Of a stretch of DNA of 42,378 nucleotides, positions 8,152 through 16,600 are shown piece by piece. The stretch's first letter is position 1, and each line of letters begins with the position of its first letter. The stretch comes from Ruminococcus sp. (GTDB lineage Bacteria; Bacillota; Clostridia; Oscillospirales; Ruminococcaceae): the NCBI GenBank assembly GCA_017462565.1, contig JAFTQW010000044.1:1-42378 (forward strand), given 5' to 3'. The notes under the pieces are model-generated. The model worked only from the letters and a program-made list of their open reading frames with translations. It made no database searches and was not told where the DNA came from. Made by a program: the position numbers and the translations under genes.

Positions 8152-8247
8152 AGTTATAGATGTCATCTATTTTGTTGCAACATGACATATTGGTGCAATG
8201 AAAAAAATGGATGCGCCCATCGAAAGGTCGTATTTACGGGCTTTTTT
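8152..8247 (+). ncRNA. Candidate short non-coding or leader transcript
   Basis: From the predicted start the sequence has ATGTCAT/ATGACAT and TTGCA/TGCAA pairings. It then has GCCC (8215-8218) pairing with GGGC (8238-8241) around an inner CGA-AAGG-TCG hairpin, directly followed by six T. Promoter plus hairpin plus T-tract would give an RNA of about 95 nt. It could instead be a leader of the lost mobile element. No known RNA family was recognised. Confidence 0.35.
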
Positions 8248-8350
8248 ATGCTCTGAGAGTGAAAATTTCAAGTGTAAAACTGTAGATGATTTTCACCGAT
8301 TTTAGCCGACCGGAAAGATTTGAATGCTACACAAAGAAATATTGTCAAAC

Positions 8351-8398
8351 AAATCGGCAGACTTTGAGCAGATTTTGCTCTTTGACTGCCGATTTTTT
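8351..8398 (+). terminator. Strong intrinsic terminator
   Basis: AAATCGGCAG (8351-8360) pairs with CTGCCGATTT (8386-8395); the loop has a further GAGCA/TGCTC pairing; T-run after the stem. The 8087-8449 stretch has no other supported feature besides the promoter and the candidate RNA. Confidence 0.75.
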
Positions 8399-8449
8399 AT
8401 GAAAAAACTTTCACAAAGTTTTTAATCCAACTTTGTTGAAATAACACTC

Positions 8450-9067
8450 GACATCAGCGTGGCGGACCTTGTGAGTTCTATCGCCACAATTTCAACTGTA
8501 ATTTGTATTTTATTTAAATACGGTAAACGGTATTGTGCAAGTCATTACATCAAGATGAAGGACATGGAACGTATCGTACTTGAAGATATTCGCAGTCTCG
8601 CAGAGGATTAGGAGAAAGCTAAGGCAAAGTTCCTTGTCCATAAAGCCAAGCAATATGAGGAACAGTATTCCGTAGATACAAAAAAATTCACAGATGGCAG
8701 ATACCGTTTGCAGGAGCTTGATACACTGATTCAGAATATCTATGAGGATAAAGTCATCGGCAAGGTATCTGAGGACGTAGCGATAAAGCTGATTTCGAAA
8801 TATGAAACCGAGCAGAAAGAGTTATCCGTCGAAGTCGCCGAGCTTGACAAAACGCTTTCAACGATAAGGCAGGACGAGGAAGATGTAGAACTGTTCATTA
8901 AGCGTCTGAAGAAGTACACCGATGTGCAGGAGCTTACCTGCGAGATGTGCTTGGAGCTTATCGAATATATCACGCTTGATACCTATGTTGAAGATCAGCC
9001 CCGTGATATCTACATCTACTACAAGTTGCTCGATGAACCTCTGAAAAACAAAAGAAGCCTGTTTTAA
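8450..9067 (+). pseudogene. C-terminal remnant of a large serine recombinase
   Basis: From about 8480 one frame reads YRHNFNCNLYFI, resembling the zinc-ribbon part of large serine recombinases. A frame change near 8516 then leads into YCASHYIKMKDMERIVLEDI, followed by TAG at 8609-8611. The same frame then runs open to 9067 with KFTDGRYRLQELDTLIQNIY, the Glu/Lys-rich coiled coil, and LTCEMCLELIEYITLDTYVE, the usual C-terminus of these enzymes. They integrate and excise conjugative and mobilisable elements. The catalytic N-terminal resolvase domain with the active Ser is missing entirely; unrelated sequence lies upstream. It is therefore a scar of a lost integrative element. The last 119 codons could be translated alone, but I see no ribosome binding site for that. 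Confidence 0.75.
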
Positions 9068-9120
9068 GGCGAATTTACGTTATTAATCACTTTTACGAAA
9101 GTGTGTTACCATTTGGTAAG

Positions 9121-9195
9121 GGGACTACGCTGAACTATTACGCCCATGCAACTTACAATTCCGCAAAGGCAGAAATGGAACGTTTGGCGGCATAG
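9121..9195 (+). pseudogene. C-terminal scrap of a tyrosine recombinase
   Basis: GTTLNYYAHATYNSAKAEME followed by RLAA and TAG matches the end of phage-type integrases, including the strand with the catalytic Tyr (TLNYYAH). The catalytic Arg and His boxes are not present upstream, because the serine recombinase tail ends 53 nt before. This leaves one small fragment of a second, unrelated integrase. The call rests on about 25 residues. Confidence 0.55.
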
Positions 9196-9461
9196 CCAAA
9201 TTGGTGTTTTTACTGCCGCCGTACTACTTTTGGATTCAAAATTATGCCGAGAAGCACAAAGATATGCCAAGTATCTTCCGATATGACAAATGGCGAAAAA
9301 GCCTTAAAATCCAAGACTTATCGCTATTTGCCGAGATATGAAAAGATAATCTGAAAATTTGCTTGAGGTTTGAAATAATTATGGCTATCGCCAAAGATTG
9401 AATACTCTTTGACAAAAGTTCAAGGTGCAAAATCTCTTAAGTTGTTGGCATTGGTTCCATT

Positions 9462-9548
9462 AAACCCCTGCCAAATGGGAGTACATTTCCTTTGAAATCC
9501 CGGTATTAATCATCCTTGATACCCTTTAAGGGTATCAAGGATGATTAT
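9462..9548. repeat. Variable-palindrome repeat, copy 1
   Basis: A conserved flank, AAACCCCTGCCAAATGG then CCTTTGAAATCCC, is followed by a near-perfect palindrome. Its 19-bp arms, 9508-9526 and 9528-9546, are separated by one T, and the outer pair 9507/9547 makes 20 bp. A second copy of the flank, with a palindrome of the same arm length but different sequence, ends the window (42289-42376). Confidence 0.7.
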
Positions 9549-9664
9549 GGCAGAATGCTCAGACAGAAGCAACCCCGTTCAGCAAGAAATTAAAGAAACA
9601 AAATCCGCTTGATAAACATAACTCCAAATAAATGCTGTTATCCTGTGTCAAGTTTTGAAAAAAC

Positions 9665-9693
9665 TTGACTTTTATCATTTAAAGCGTTATAAT
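9665..9693 (+). promoter_or_regulatory. Sigma-70-type promoter upstream of tyrA
   Basis: TTGACT (9665-9670), 17 nt, TATAAT (9688-9693). Transcripts would pass through the palindromic element at 9702-9860 before reaching the tyrA start at 9886. Confidence 0.75.
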
Positions 9694-9701
9694 CTATATA
9701 T

Positions 9702-9860
9702 AGTCAACTTCTAAAAAACTGTTTGATTAAGCAAAAATCAGATAGGTGCGGCAGTTGAAGGGAAGCGGTCGAAGGCGGGCTGTTGCCCTCTGAGAGTGTT
9801 TGACGCAGCAAATGCCGTGCATAGCTGATTTTTGTAAAAAGAGTTTTTTAGAGGTTGCCT
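9702..9860. repeat. MITE-like palindromic element in the tyrA leader
   Basis: The two ends are imperfect inverted repeats of about 36-40 bp: CAACTTCTAAAAAACT and GCAAAAATCAG on the left mirror CTGATTTTTG and AGTTTTTTAGAGGTTG on the right. The 80-nt interior contains GGGC-TGTT-GCCC and other short pairings. It has no coding capacity. Flanks are AT-rich (TATATAT and ATAAATATT), so no clear target duplication can be claimed. Confidence 0.6.
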
Positions 9861-9885
9861 ATAAATATTTAAATGAGGTGTTGTC

Positions 9886-10737
9886 ATGAATATACTTGTT
9901 GTCGGACTTGGACTTATCGGCGGTTCACTTTGTAAAGCTATGAAAAAATATACTTATCATAACGTGATCGGAAGCGATATTAATTCCGATATAGAATATG
10001 CTGCTCTGCGTGATGTGGCGATAGACGAGGTTTTTGACGGAGATTATAGCAAATGCGAACTTATTATTATTGCATTGTTTCCGGAAGCAGCAGAAAAATA
10101 TCTTCGTGAAAATGCTGAAAAAATCAGTCCAAATACGCTTATCACTGATGTTTGCGGAATCAAGGGCGAATTTTCGGAAAGAATGGAAAAAATAGCTGAG
10201 GAAAACGAACTCAGATATGTTGGAATTCATCCCATGACAGGAAAAGAATTCGGAGGATATTATAACAGCTCCGCCGACCTTTTCGTTAAGGCAAATTTTA
10301 TTGTTGCGCCTTTTGAGGACAGCAGTGAGGCGGATACGGTTCTTCTGAAAAAGCTTGCCGAGGAGATCGGAGCCGGAAAAATTGTTGTAACAACGCCCGA
10401 AAACCATGATAAAATGATCGCATATACTTCTCAGCTTGCGCATATTGTTTCAAGCGCATATGTTAAAAGTCCTGAACTTGGACTCGAATGCGGATTCAGC
10501 GGCGGAAGCTTTCAGGATATGACCAGAATCGCAACCATGAATGAAAAAATGTGGACCGATCTTTTCATGCAGAATCGTGAACATCTTCAATACGAACTTG
10601 ATCTGCTTATCGAAAATCTGAAAAAATACAGTGAAGCTCTGATGAATAGTGATGCGGAAACAATGAAAAATCTCATAGCAGAAGGCAGAGAACTTAAAGA
10701 AAAGAATCTTCGTCACAGAATCGGTCAGCCAAATTAA
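9886..10737 (+). CDS. tyrA: Prephenate dehydrogenase
   Basis: This NAD(P)-dependent dehydrogenase converts prephenate to 4-hydroxyphenylpyruvate in tyrosine biosynthesis and is cytosolic. The 283-residue protein begins with the Rossmann motif ILVVGLGLIGGSLCKAMKK (GxGxxGG at about residues 7-13). It has YVGIHPMTGKEFGGY around 110, with the His expected in the prephenate site, and the helical C-terminal dimer domain with TSQLAHIVSSAYVKS and FSGGSFQDMTRIA. No chorismate mutase or ACT domain is fused, so this is the short monofunctional type. The start ATG has the upstream sequence AAATGAGGTGTTGTC. The gene is transcribed alone from the promoter at 9665-9693, and is convergent with the pseudouridine synthase, with only 7 nt between stops. 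All motifs look intact. Confidence 0.92.
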   Translation: MNILVVGLGLIGGSLCKAMKKYTYHNVIGSDINSDIEYAALRDVAIDEVFDGDYSKCELIIIALFPEAAEKYLRENAEKISPNTLITDVCGIKGEFSERMEKIAEENELRYVGIHPMTGKEFGGYYNSSADLFVKANFIVAPFEDSSEADTVLLKKLAEEIGAGKIVVTTPENHDKMIAYTSQLAHIVSSAYVKSPELGLECGFSGGSFQDMTRIATMNEKMWTDLFMQNREHLQYELDLLIENLKKYSEALMNSDAETMKNLIAEGRELKEKNLRHRIGQPN

Positions 10738-10744
10738 AAATGGT

Positions 10745-11707
10745 TCAGAAAAATTTTTTTTCAAAATCAGGGATTCCGGAAGTTATTTTAAGTTTATTCA
10801 AATAGCTGAGCGGAGAAGCTTCCGATAAATTAAATTCAAGGGAATAAGCGCAAAGCTGCTGAAAGAAAGTATTGTAACGCTTGTTTGCCTGTATATCGCC
10901 GTATTTTCCGTCCCCGAGCAAAGGAGAGCCAATATGTGACATATGAGCTCTTATCTGATGAGTTCTTCCGGTAAACAATCTGATCTCTACGAGAGAAAGA
11001 CCATTTTTCTGTTGGATAATTTTATAGCCTGTTTTGATTTCCTTATAGCCGTCGGCAGGGAAATCTGAAATTTTAACAATGTTTGCAGTCTCATCTTTTT
11101 TATGGAATGCGACGATTATATCCGCTGCTTTTGGCGGTGGATTTGTGCATATACAGCGATAAATTTTACTTACAGCTCCGTCTTTTATGGCAGAATTGAT
11201 CTCACGAAGGGATGCCGCATTTTTGGCTGATATTACGAGACCGGAGGTGTTTCTGTCCAGACGGCTGCAAATTGCCGGAGCAAATGAGTTTTCTATTTCG
11301 GGATCATATTCTTTTTTATTGTATAGATAGAGTTTTATTCTGTTGATAAGAGTATCTTCGCCGGATGAATCGGAGAAATGTGAATCAAGACCAACAGGTT
11401 TGTCGGCGATAAGAATATTTTCATCCTCATAAACTATCTTTGGCTCTTCAGAAACGCTGAGAAAGCTCATGTCATGCTTTTTCGGAGCGGATAATTCATC
11501 TTTGACAAATACGGTCACAATATCTCCCTCACAGAGTCTGGTTGATATTTCACACCGCTTTCCGTTGATTTTTATATCTTTTTTTCTTATTAGTTTATAC
11601 AGCATACCTTTAGGCATATCCGGCATAGCCTTGAGTATGAATTTGTCGATTCTTTGACCGCAATCGTTATTGTTAATAGTAAATTTTTTCATATTATTAT
11701 TATCCAT
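10745..11707 (-). CDS. RluA/RluC/RluD-family RNA pseudouridine synthase
   Basis: The enzyme isomerises specific uridines in structured RNA, normally 23S rRNA, to pseudouridine. The 320-residue protein has an N-terminal S4 RNA-binding domain (about 10-70, CGQRIDKFILKAMPDMPKGM and ending GDIVTVFVKDE). The catalytic domain follows, with EDENILIADKPVGLDSH at about 94-110, the active-site motif CSRLDRNTSGLVISAKN with catalytic Asp151, and LFTGRTHQIRAHMSHIGSPL near 244-263. The family usually has HRLD; here the His is Ser, a common variant. The subfamily and target uridines cannot be told from this alone. MKKF six codons in is an alternative start. I see no clear ribosome binding site for either. 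Confidence 0.9.
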   Translation of the reverse strand: MDNNNMKKFTINNNDCGQRIDKFILKAMPDMPKGMLYKLIRKKDIKINGKRCEISTRLCEGDIVTVFVKDELSAPKKHDMSFLSVSEEPKIVYEDENILIADKPVGLDSHFSDSSGEDTLINRIKLYLYNKKEYDPEIENSFAPAICSRLDRNTSGLVISAKNAASLREINSAIKDGAVSKIYRCICTNPPPKAADIIVAFHKKDETANIVKISDFPADGYKEIKTGYKIIQQKNGLSLVEIRLFTGRTHQIRAHMSHIGSPLLGDGKYGDIQANKRYNTFFQQLCAYSLEFNLSEASPLSYLNKLKITSGIPDFEKKFF

Positions 11708-11803
11708 TCTGACTAATTTGTGGTTAAAATTACCAAAAAATCTCCTATGAAAATATATAATGTTACAAAGTTTAGCTGTTGGTTTGTTTTTTATTTAAAA
11801 CAG

Positions 11804-11832
11804 TTGCAATTTATTTGTGAACATGTTATAAT
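11804..11832 (+). promoter_or_regulatory. Sigma-70-type promoter for the GH25 gene
   Basis: TTGCAA (11804-11809), 17 nt, TATAAT (11827-11832), 73 nt before the start at 11906; the ribosome binding site AAGGAGGAG follows. Confidence 0.75.
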
Positions 11833-11905
11833 TACAAAAGAGTAACATTTTAAAAAAATCTGTAACTGAATTTTACTTAAAAATATTTTAAGGAGGAGAT
11901 ACATC

Positions 11906-13510
11906 ATGAAGAAAGAAAGCCTCATTTTTTCTTCAGTTGTTTCAATAGTTCTTGCCGGATTATCGGTTATTCCGGCGTTTCCCGCTGCGGAAGACAATGC
12001 GGATTCTTTCAGCAGTTCGCAAACGGATGATTCGCTCTCTCTATATGATACCACAAATGATGATAAAAGTAAAGACGAACCTGAAATAACAGATATTGAA
12101 AAAGATTCTTCAGATAAAACAACCGACAGTGAAACACCGTTTAATGTTTTTGATATTTATAATGCTTATGTCGCTTCGGTTGAACCTCCTGATATTCATT
12201 TGATGTCCAAGGGCATAGACGTTTCTCAGTGGCAGGGAAATATCGACTGGCAGGCTGTTAAAGACAGCGGAATTGATTTTGCTATTATAAGAGCCGGATA
12301 TGGCAAGCTTGTTTCGCAGAAAGATCCTACATTTGATTATAATGTTCAGAATGCTCAGCGAGTCGGTCTGAATTGCGGAACTTACTGGTATAGCTACGCA
12401 CTGACTGTTGAGGATGCACAGGCTGAAGCGGAAGCCTGCTATGAGATCATCAAAAATTATGATTTCAATTATCCGGTTTATTTCGATATTGAAGATCCTT
12501 CGCAGTCAGGCTTATCCGCAGCACAGGTTTCTGCTATTATCGAAACATTCTGCACAACTCTTCAGGAGAAAGGCTGTTATGTGGGACTATACAGCTACGC
12601 AAATTTCCTTACGACTCATGTTTTTGAAACTGTTCTGAAAAAATATGATGTGTGGGTCGCACATTTTGACGTAATGCAGCCGGACTTTAACGGGGAGTAT
12701 GGGATGTGGCAGTATTCGAGTACGGGTGCTGTAAATGGAATAAACGGTAATGTGGATATGGATTACTCGTATATAAACTATCCTTATCTGATTTCTCCGG
12801 AAACCTATACGCCGCCGACAGCAACGACCGCTCCCCAAAGCATTCTAACGACTACCACTGTTACAACTACCGCTTCTGTTGATAATGGGATTATTGCAAA
12901 GGGAATAAATGTCAGTGCATTTCAGGGTGATGTTGACTGGCAGGCGGTTAAAGACGGTGGAATTGATTATGCTATAATTCGTGCCGGATATGGAAAGTTC
13001 GCTTCTCAGAAGGATGAGAAGTTTGAGCAGAATATTCTTGGAGCAAAATCTGCCGGAATAGACTGCGGAGCGTACTGGTACAGTTATGCTGTTACCGTTG
13101 AAGAGGCTCTTCAGGAAGCCGAATTATTTTATGAGACTATAAAGGATTATCAGTTTGAATATCCGGTTTATTTCAATATTGAAGACCCGATTTTCTCAGA
13201 TTTGAGTAAAGAAGAAATAACTGCAATAACAGACGCTTTCTGCTCATTTATGGAAAGCAAAGGATATTATGTCGGAATAATGAGTTATGTAAATTTTCTG
13301 AATAACAAACTTGATGCGTCTATTTTTGACAAATATGATGTTTCAGCAGCTCATTATGGCGTTAAAGCTCCTGACTTTTCACGCTTTTTTGGCTTGTGGA
13401 ACTATACTAATACAGGTTCAGCAAACGGTGTGGAAGGAAATGTTTATTTAAGTAATTGTTACGAGGACTATCCTCTTATTATGACTTCAAAGCATCTTAA
13501 CGGATTTTGA
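11906..13510 (+). CDS. Secreted tandem GH25 muramidase, second domain probably inactive
   Basis: The 534-residue protein has a signal peptide (MKKESLIFSSVVSIVLAGLS, cleavage around AFPAAE), an acidic Ser/Asp/Thr-rich linker to about residue 98, GH25 domain 1 (about 100-295), a Thr/Pro-rich linker (301-325) and GH25 domain 2 (about 330-525). GH25 enzymes hydrolyse the MurNAc-GlcNAc bond of peptidoglycan. Domain 1 keeps the catalytic set: Asp105 in GIDVSQWQG, Asp194 and Glu196 in YFDIEDPS, and Asp284 in GNVDMDY. In domain 2 the equivalents are Asn335 (GINVSAFQG), Asn424 with Glu426 retained (YFNIEDP), and Tyr514 (GNVYLSN). Domain 2 therefore probably binds glycan without cutting. The domains arose by internal duplication. 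It has its own promoter, and likely works in wall turnover or attacks other bacteria. Confidence 0.92.
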   Translation: MKKESLIFSSVVSIVLAGLSVIPAFPAAEDNADSFSSSQTDDSLSLYDTTNDDKSKDEPEITDIEKDSSDKTTDSETPFNVFDIYNAYVASVEPPDIHLMSKGIDVSQWQGNIDWQAVKDSGIDFAIIRAGYGKLVSQKDPTFDYNVQNAQRVGLNCGTYWYSYALTVEDAQAEAEACYEIIKNYDFNYPVYFDIEDPSQSGLSAAQVSAIIETFCTTLQEKGCYVGLYSYANFLTTHVFETVLKKYDVWVAHFDVMQPDFNGEYGMWQYSSTGAVNGINGNVDMDYSYINYPYLISPETYTPPTATTAPQSILTTTTVTTTASVDNGIIAKGINVSAFQGDVDWQAVKDGGIDYAIIRAGYGKFASQKDEKFEQNILGAKSAGIDCGAYWYSYAVTVEEALQEAELFYETIKDYQFEYPVYFNIEDPIFSDLSKEEITAITDAFCSFMESKGYYVGIMSYVNFLNNKLDASIFDKYDVSAAHYGVKAPDFSRFFGLWNYTNTGSANGVEGNVYLSNCYEDYPLIMTSKHLNGF

Positions 13511-13521
13511 TTTTTGTATAT

Positions 13522-13546
13522 ATCGACATGGAATTTGTCGGTATTT
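13522..13546 (+). terminator. Weak terminator after the GH25 gene
   Basis: ATCGACA (13522-13528) pairs with TGTCGGT (13536-13542) around a 7-nt loop, followed by ATTTTA. The stem is short, with one G-T pair. Confidence 0.4.
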
Positions 13547-13549
13547 TAT

Positions 13550-13600
13550 GGCAGTCTCTAAAAACCGCTTTTGAGAAAAACAGGTTTTTCAGAGGCTGCC
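13550..13600. repeat. Hairpin related to the ends of the tyrA-leader element
   Basis: GGCAGTCTCTAAAAACC (13550-13566) pairs with GGTTTTTCAGAGGCTGCC (13583-13600), one base bulged. The arm resembles the GGCAACCTCTAAAAAACT end of the element at 9702-9860. It may be a collapsed relative, and may also serve as the terminator before addB. Confidence 0.5.
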
Positions 13601-13625
13601 GTATTTTATTGAATGGATGTGGCTT

Positions 13626-16600
13626 ATGGTTGAATTTATAATTGGTCAGGCAGGAAGCGGAAAAACCACTCTTATGTTTGAACGTATAAAAAATAATACT
13701 GATAAATCGTGTATAATAGTTCCGGAACAGTTTTCATATGAGTTTGACAAAACTTTATATTTTTATCTTGGCGCTGAAAAATTCAACGAGCAGACTTCGC
13801 TGAGCTTTACCGGACTTTCACGAGAACTTTTTCAGCTTTTCGGAGAACCTGACAGAAAAGGCGAATATGCCAACGAATATGCACGGATGATAATGATCTA
13901 TCAAGCGATAAATTCAGTGAGAAATCAGCCTGAATCGCTTAATTTCTTTCGCCGTCAAAGCTTGCAGAGCGGATTTGCTGAAGAGGTTCTCGATATCATA
14001 AACGATATGAAACGCTCCGGAATAGAGCCTCAGCAGCTTTTGAATAAGGCTGTTATGATGGATAAGCGGCTTATGGATAAAACGACGGATATTTCTATGA
14101 TCTATCTTGAATATGAGCAGCTTATGAAGAAATATGGTTTTAAAAATATTCTCGATAATATAAAAGAAGCTGCCGTTATTGCTGATAAAAACAACTATTT
14201 CGGCGGTAAGAGCGTGTTTATAGACGAATTTGAAAGTTTTACCGGAGATCAGATAAAAATGCTTCGTGTAATGATTTCATCAGCTAAAAACGTTACAATT
14301 AATCTGCGGACTGACGATGTGGATGCAGGGGAATTTACTCTTTTTGAAACGGTAAACGGCACATACCGTAAAATTGCCAATATATGCCGTGAATACAAAA
14401 AGGAGTATAAAATAACGAAGTGCGGCAGGAGCTATAGATTTAAGCATCCTGATCTTGAATATCTCAGCGGACATATTATGCGTAATTTCAGATATTCTCC
14501 TCAGGACGCTCCGAAAGTTGAAAATATCCGAATTTTTGAAGCTAAGGATATGTACAGTGAAGCTGAATATGTCTGCGCTTCAATAAAAAGGCTCGTTCAC
14601 AATGATAAATCGCTGAAATACCGTGATTTTGCAGTTGTATCAAATGATATTGCAAATTATTCCGACGTTTTGAAAGCCGCATTCAGCCGATATGAGATAC
14701 CGTATTTTCTCAGCATTGAAAGAGCTGTTACTCACACGGCAGTCATGGTATTTTTCACGTCTCTGCTTAATATTTTATCTGCGAAAAAATTCCGCTCAGA
14801 GCAAATTTTCAGAATTATGAAAAGCGGACTTCTGGATATTTCGCTGACGGATGTTTCCTTGCTTGAAAATTATTGCTATAAATGGGGTGTTGACGGAGAT
14901 ATCTGGAGAGAAGCTTTTACAGCGGAGGATAAAGAGCTTGAAAGAATCGAATCCATTCGATCTTCGTTTATTGAACCGATAATTGTTCTGAAAAAAAGGC
15001 TTAATAAAAAAGATGTAACGGCTGAAAAAATCTGCCGTATTTTGTATGATTATCTTGTAAACTGCGGCGCTGAACGTAATACCGGAAGATTAATGTCGGG
15101 ACTTATTAAAGAGAATCTTGATTTTGAAGCGTCGGAAGTCAAAAGAATGTGGGGATGTCTTATTGATATTCTCGACAGCGTTGCCGGAACTTTGAAAGAA
15201 AATATAATACCGTTTAATGAACTTGCAAAAATAATCAAGTCGATGATAGGCAAAATAAATTATTCTGTTCCGCCCCAGACTCTTGATTCGGTCATAGCTG
15301 CTTCTGCAAGAACTGCAAGACTTAATTCGCCTAAAGTCGTTTTTGCGATAGGTTCAACAGACGGCGATTTTCCGAATCAGATCAGTATGCATGGGCTGTT
15401 TTCCGAATCAGATAAAATGATTCTTGCTAAAAACGGAATTGAGATATCACGTCCGCTTGCCGATCTTATAGCGTCTGAACGTCTGGTTGTTTATAAAACG
15501 CTTTCATCAGCCTCTGATAAGCTTTATATCACATATCCTCTTTCAGATCTGTCCGGGCAGGCAAAATATCCCGCACCGGCTGTTGACCAGATCATGAAAA
15601 TGTTTGGCGATAAAAAAATGCTGATTACTCAGGATGATATTCCTCCCCATTATTATGCTGTTACGATCCACTCGGCTTATTATCATTATATGCAGAACAG
15701 AGGACTTAATAACAGCGAAATTGCTTCGATTAAGGAAGTTCTTCTGCAAAATCAGGAATACAGCAGAAGAATAGTTCAGGTTTTAAGCCGTTATGGATAT
15801 AAGCAGAATTACAAAATTGATGAAGATATAATGAAAAAGTTGAAAAGCTTTACTCCTTTGAAGCTTTCTGCAACTGCTCTTAATGAGTATAATCTGTGTC
15901 ATTTCAAGTATTTCTGCGAAAAATGTCTGAAGCTTCAGACCTGTGAAAAGGTTGAGCTTGATGCAAGAGCAAGCGGAGAATTTGCTCATCTTTGCTTCAG
16001 TGAGATACTGGCTTCACGCACAAAAGAAAAGTTTATCGGGCTTTCTTATAATGAGCTTCAAAACGAGATCTCTTCGTGTGCCGAAAAATACCGCAAAGAA
16101 AAAATGGCAGGAGATTTTGGAAAGAAGCCGAAATTTGAGCTTATTTATAATAAAACCGCCGAACGTCTGACTAATGTTTTTCTTCATACCCAGCAATCTC
16201 TCATGTGTTCTTCGTTTACTCCGCACGCCTTTGAGCTTGATATGCGTGATAAGAATGCGGTAGTTCTTGATTTCGGGAAAAAATACAAACTTACTTTTGG
16301 CGGAATTGTTGACAGAGTTGACATATGCGAGGTTGACGGAAAAAATTATATTTGTATCGTCGATTATAAGAGCAGTCAGAAGAAAATTACTCCCATCTCA
16401 CTTGGCAGCGGAATAGATCTGCAAATGCTTCTGTATCTTTTTGCAGTGACGGATAAGGGCGGAGTTTATGAAAATTACGAACCTGCTGGAGTGCTTTATT
16501 CTCCGATTCAGATTTCAGCAGTTGAATCTGACGACTATAAGATCAATAGCCTGAATAGTTCGGTTCTTAATTCCGAGCTGAAAACAAGCGGACTTGTTAT

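Larger units (their letters stand above)
9196..9885. other. Non-coding junction between the accessory island and tyrA
   Basis: No gene is visible in these 690 bases. The first part (about 9240-9340) holds imperfect inverted copies of a CGC-ATTTG-C motif that might be old integrase-binding or attachment sequence. It is followed by a variable-palindrome unit (9462-9548), a promoter (9665-9693) and a MITE-like element (9702-9860). Confidence 0.5.

Noticed and set aside
8708-9067. Independent 119-residue gene
   Set aside because: It is in the same frame as the recombinase sequence upstream of the TAG at 8609 and matches the C-terminal coiled coil of large serine recombinases; no ribosome binding site precedes it.
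9240-9345. Possible attachment site or phage cos-like region
   Set aside because: Imperfect inverted motifs are present, but no direct repeat partner was found in the window, so a site cannot be claimed.
9462-9548. CRISPR-like or simple terminator interpretation of the palindrome unit
   Set aside because: There is no array of repeats and spacers, and copy 1 has no T-run after the stem; the shared flank with 42289 is better explained as an interspersed repeat.
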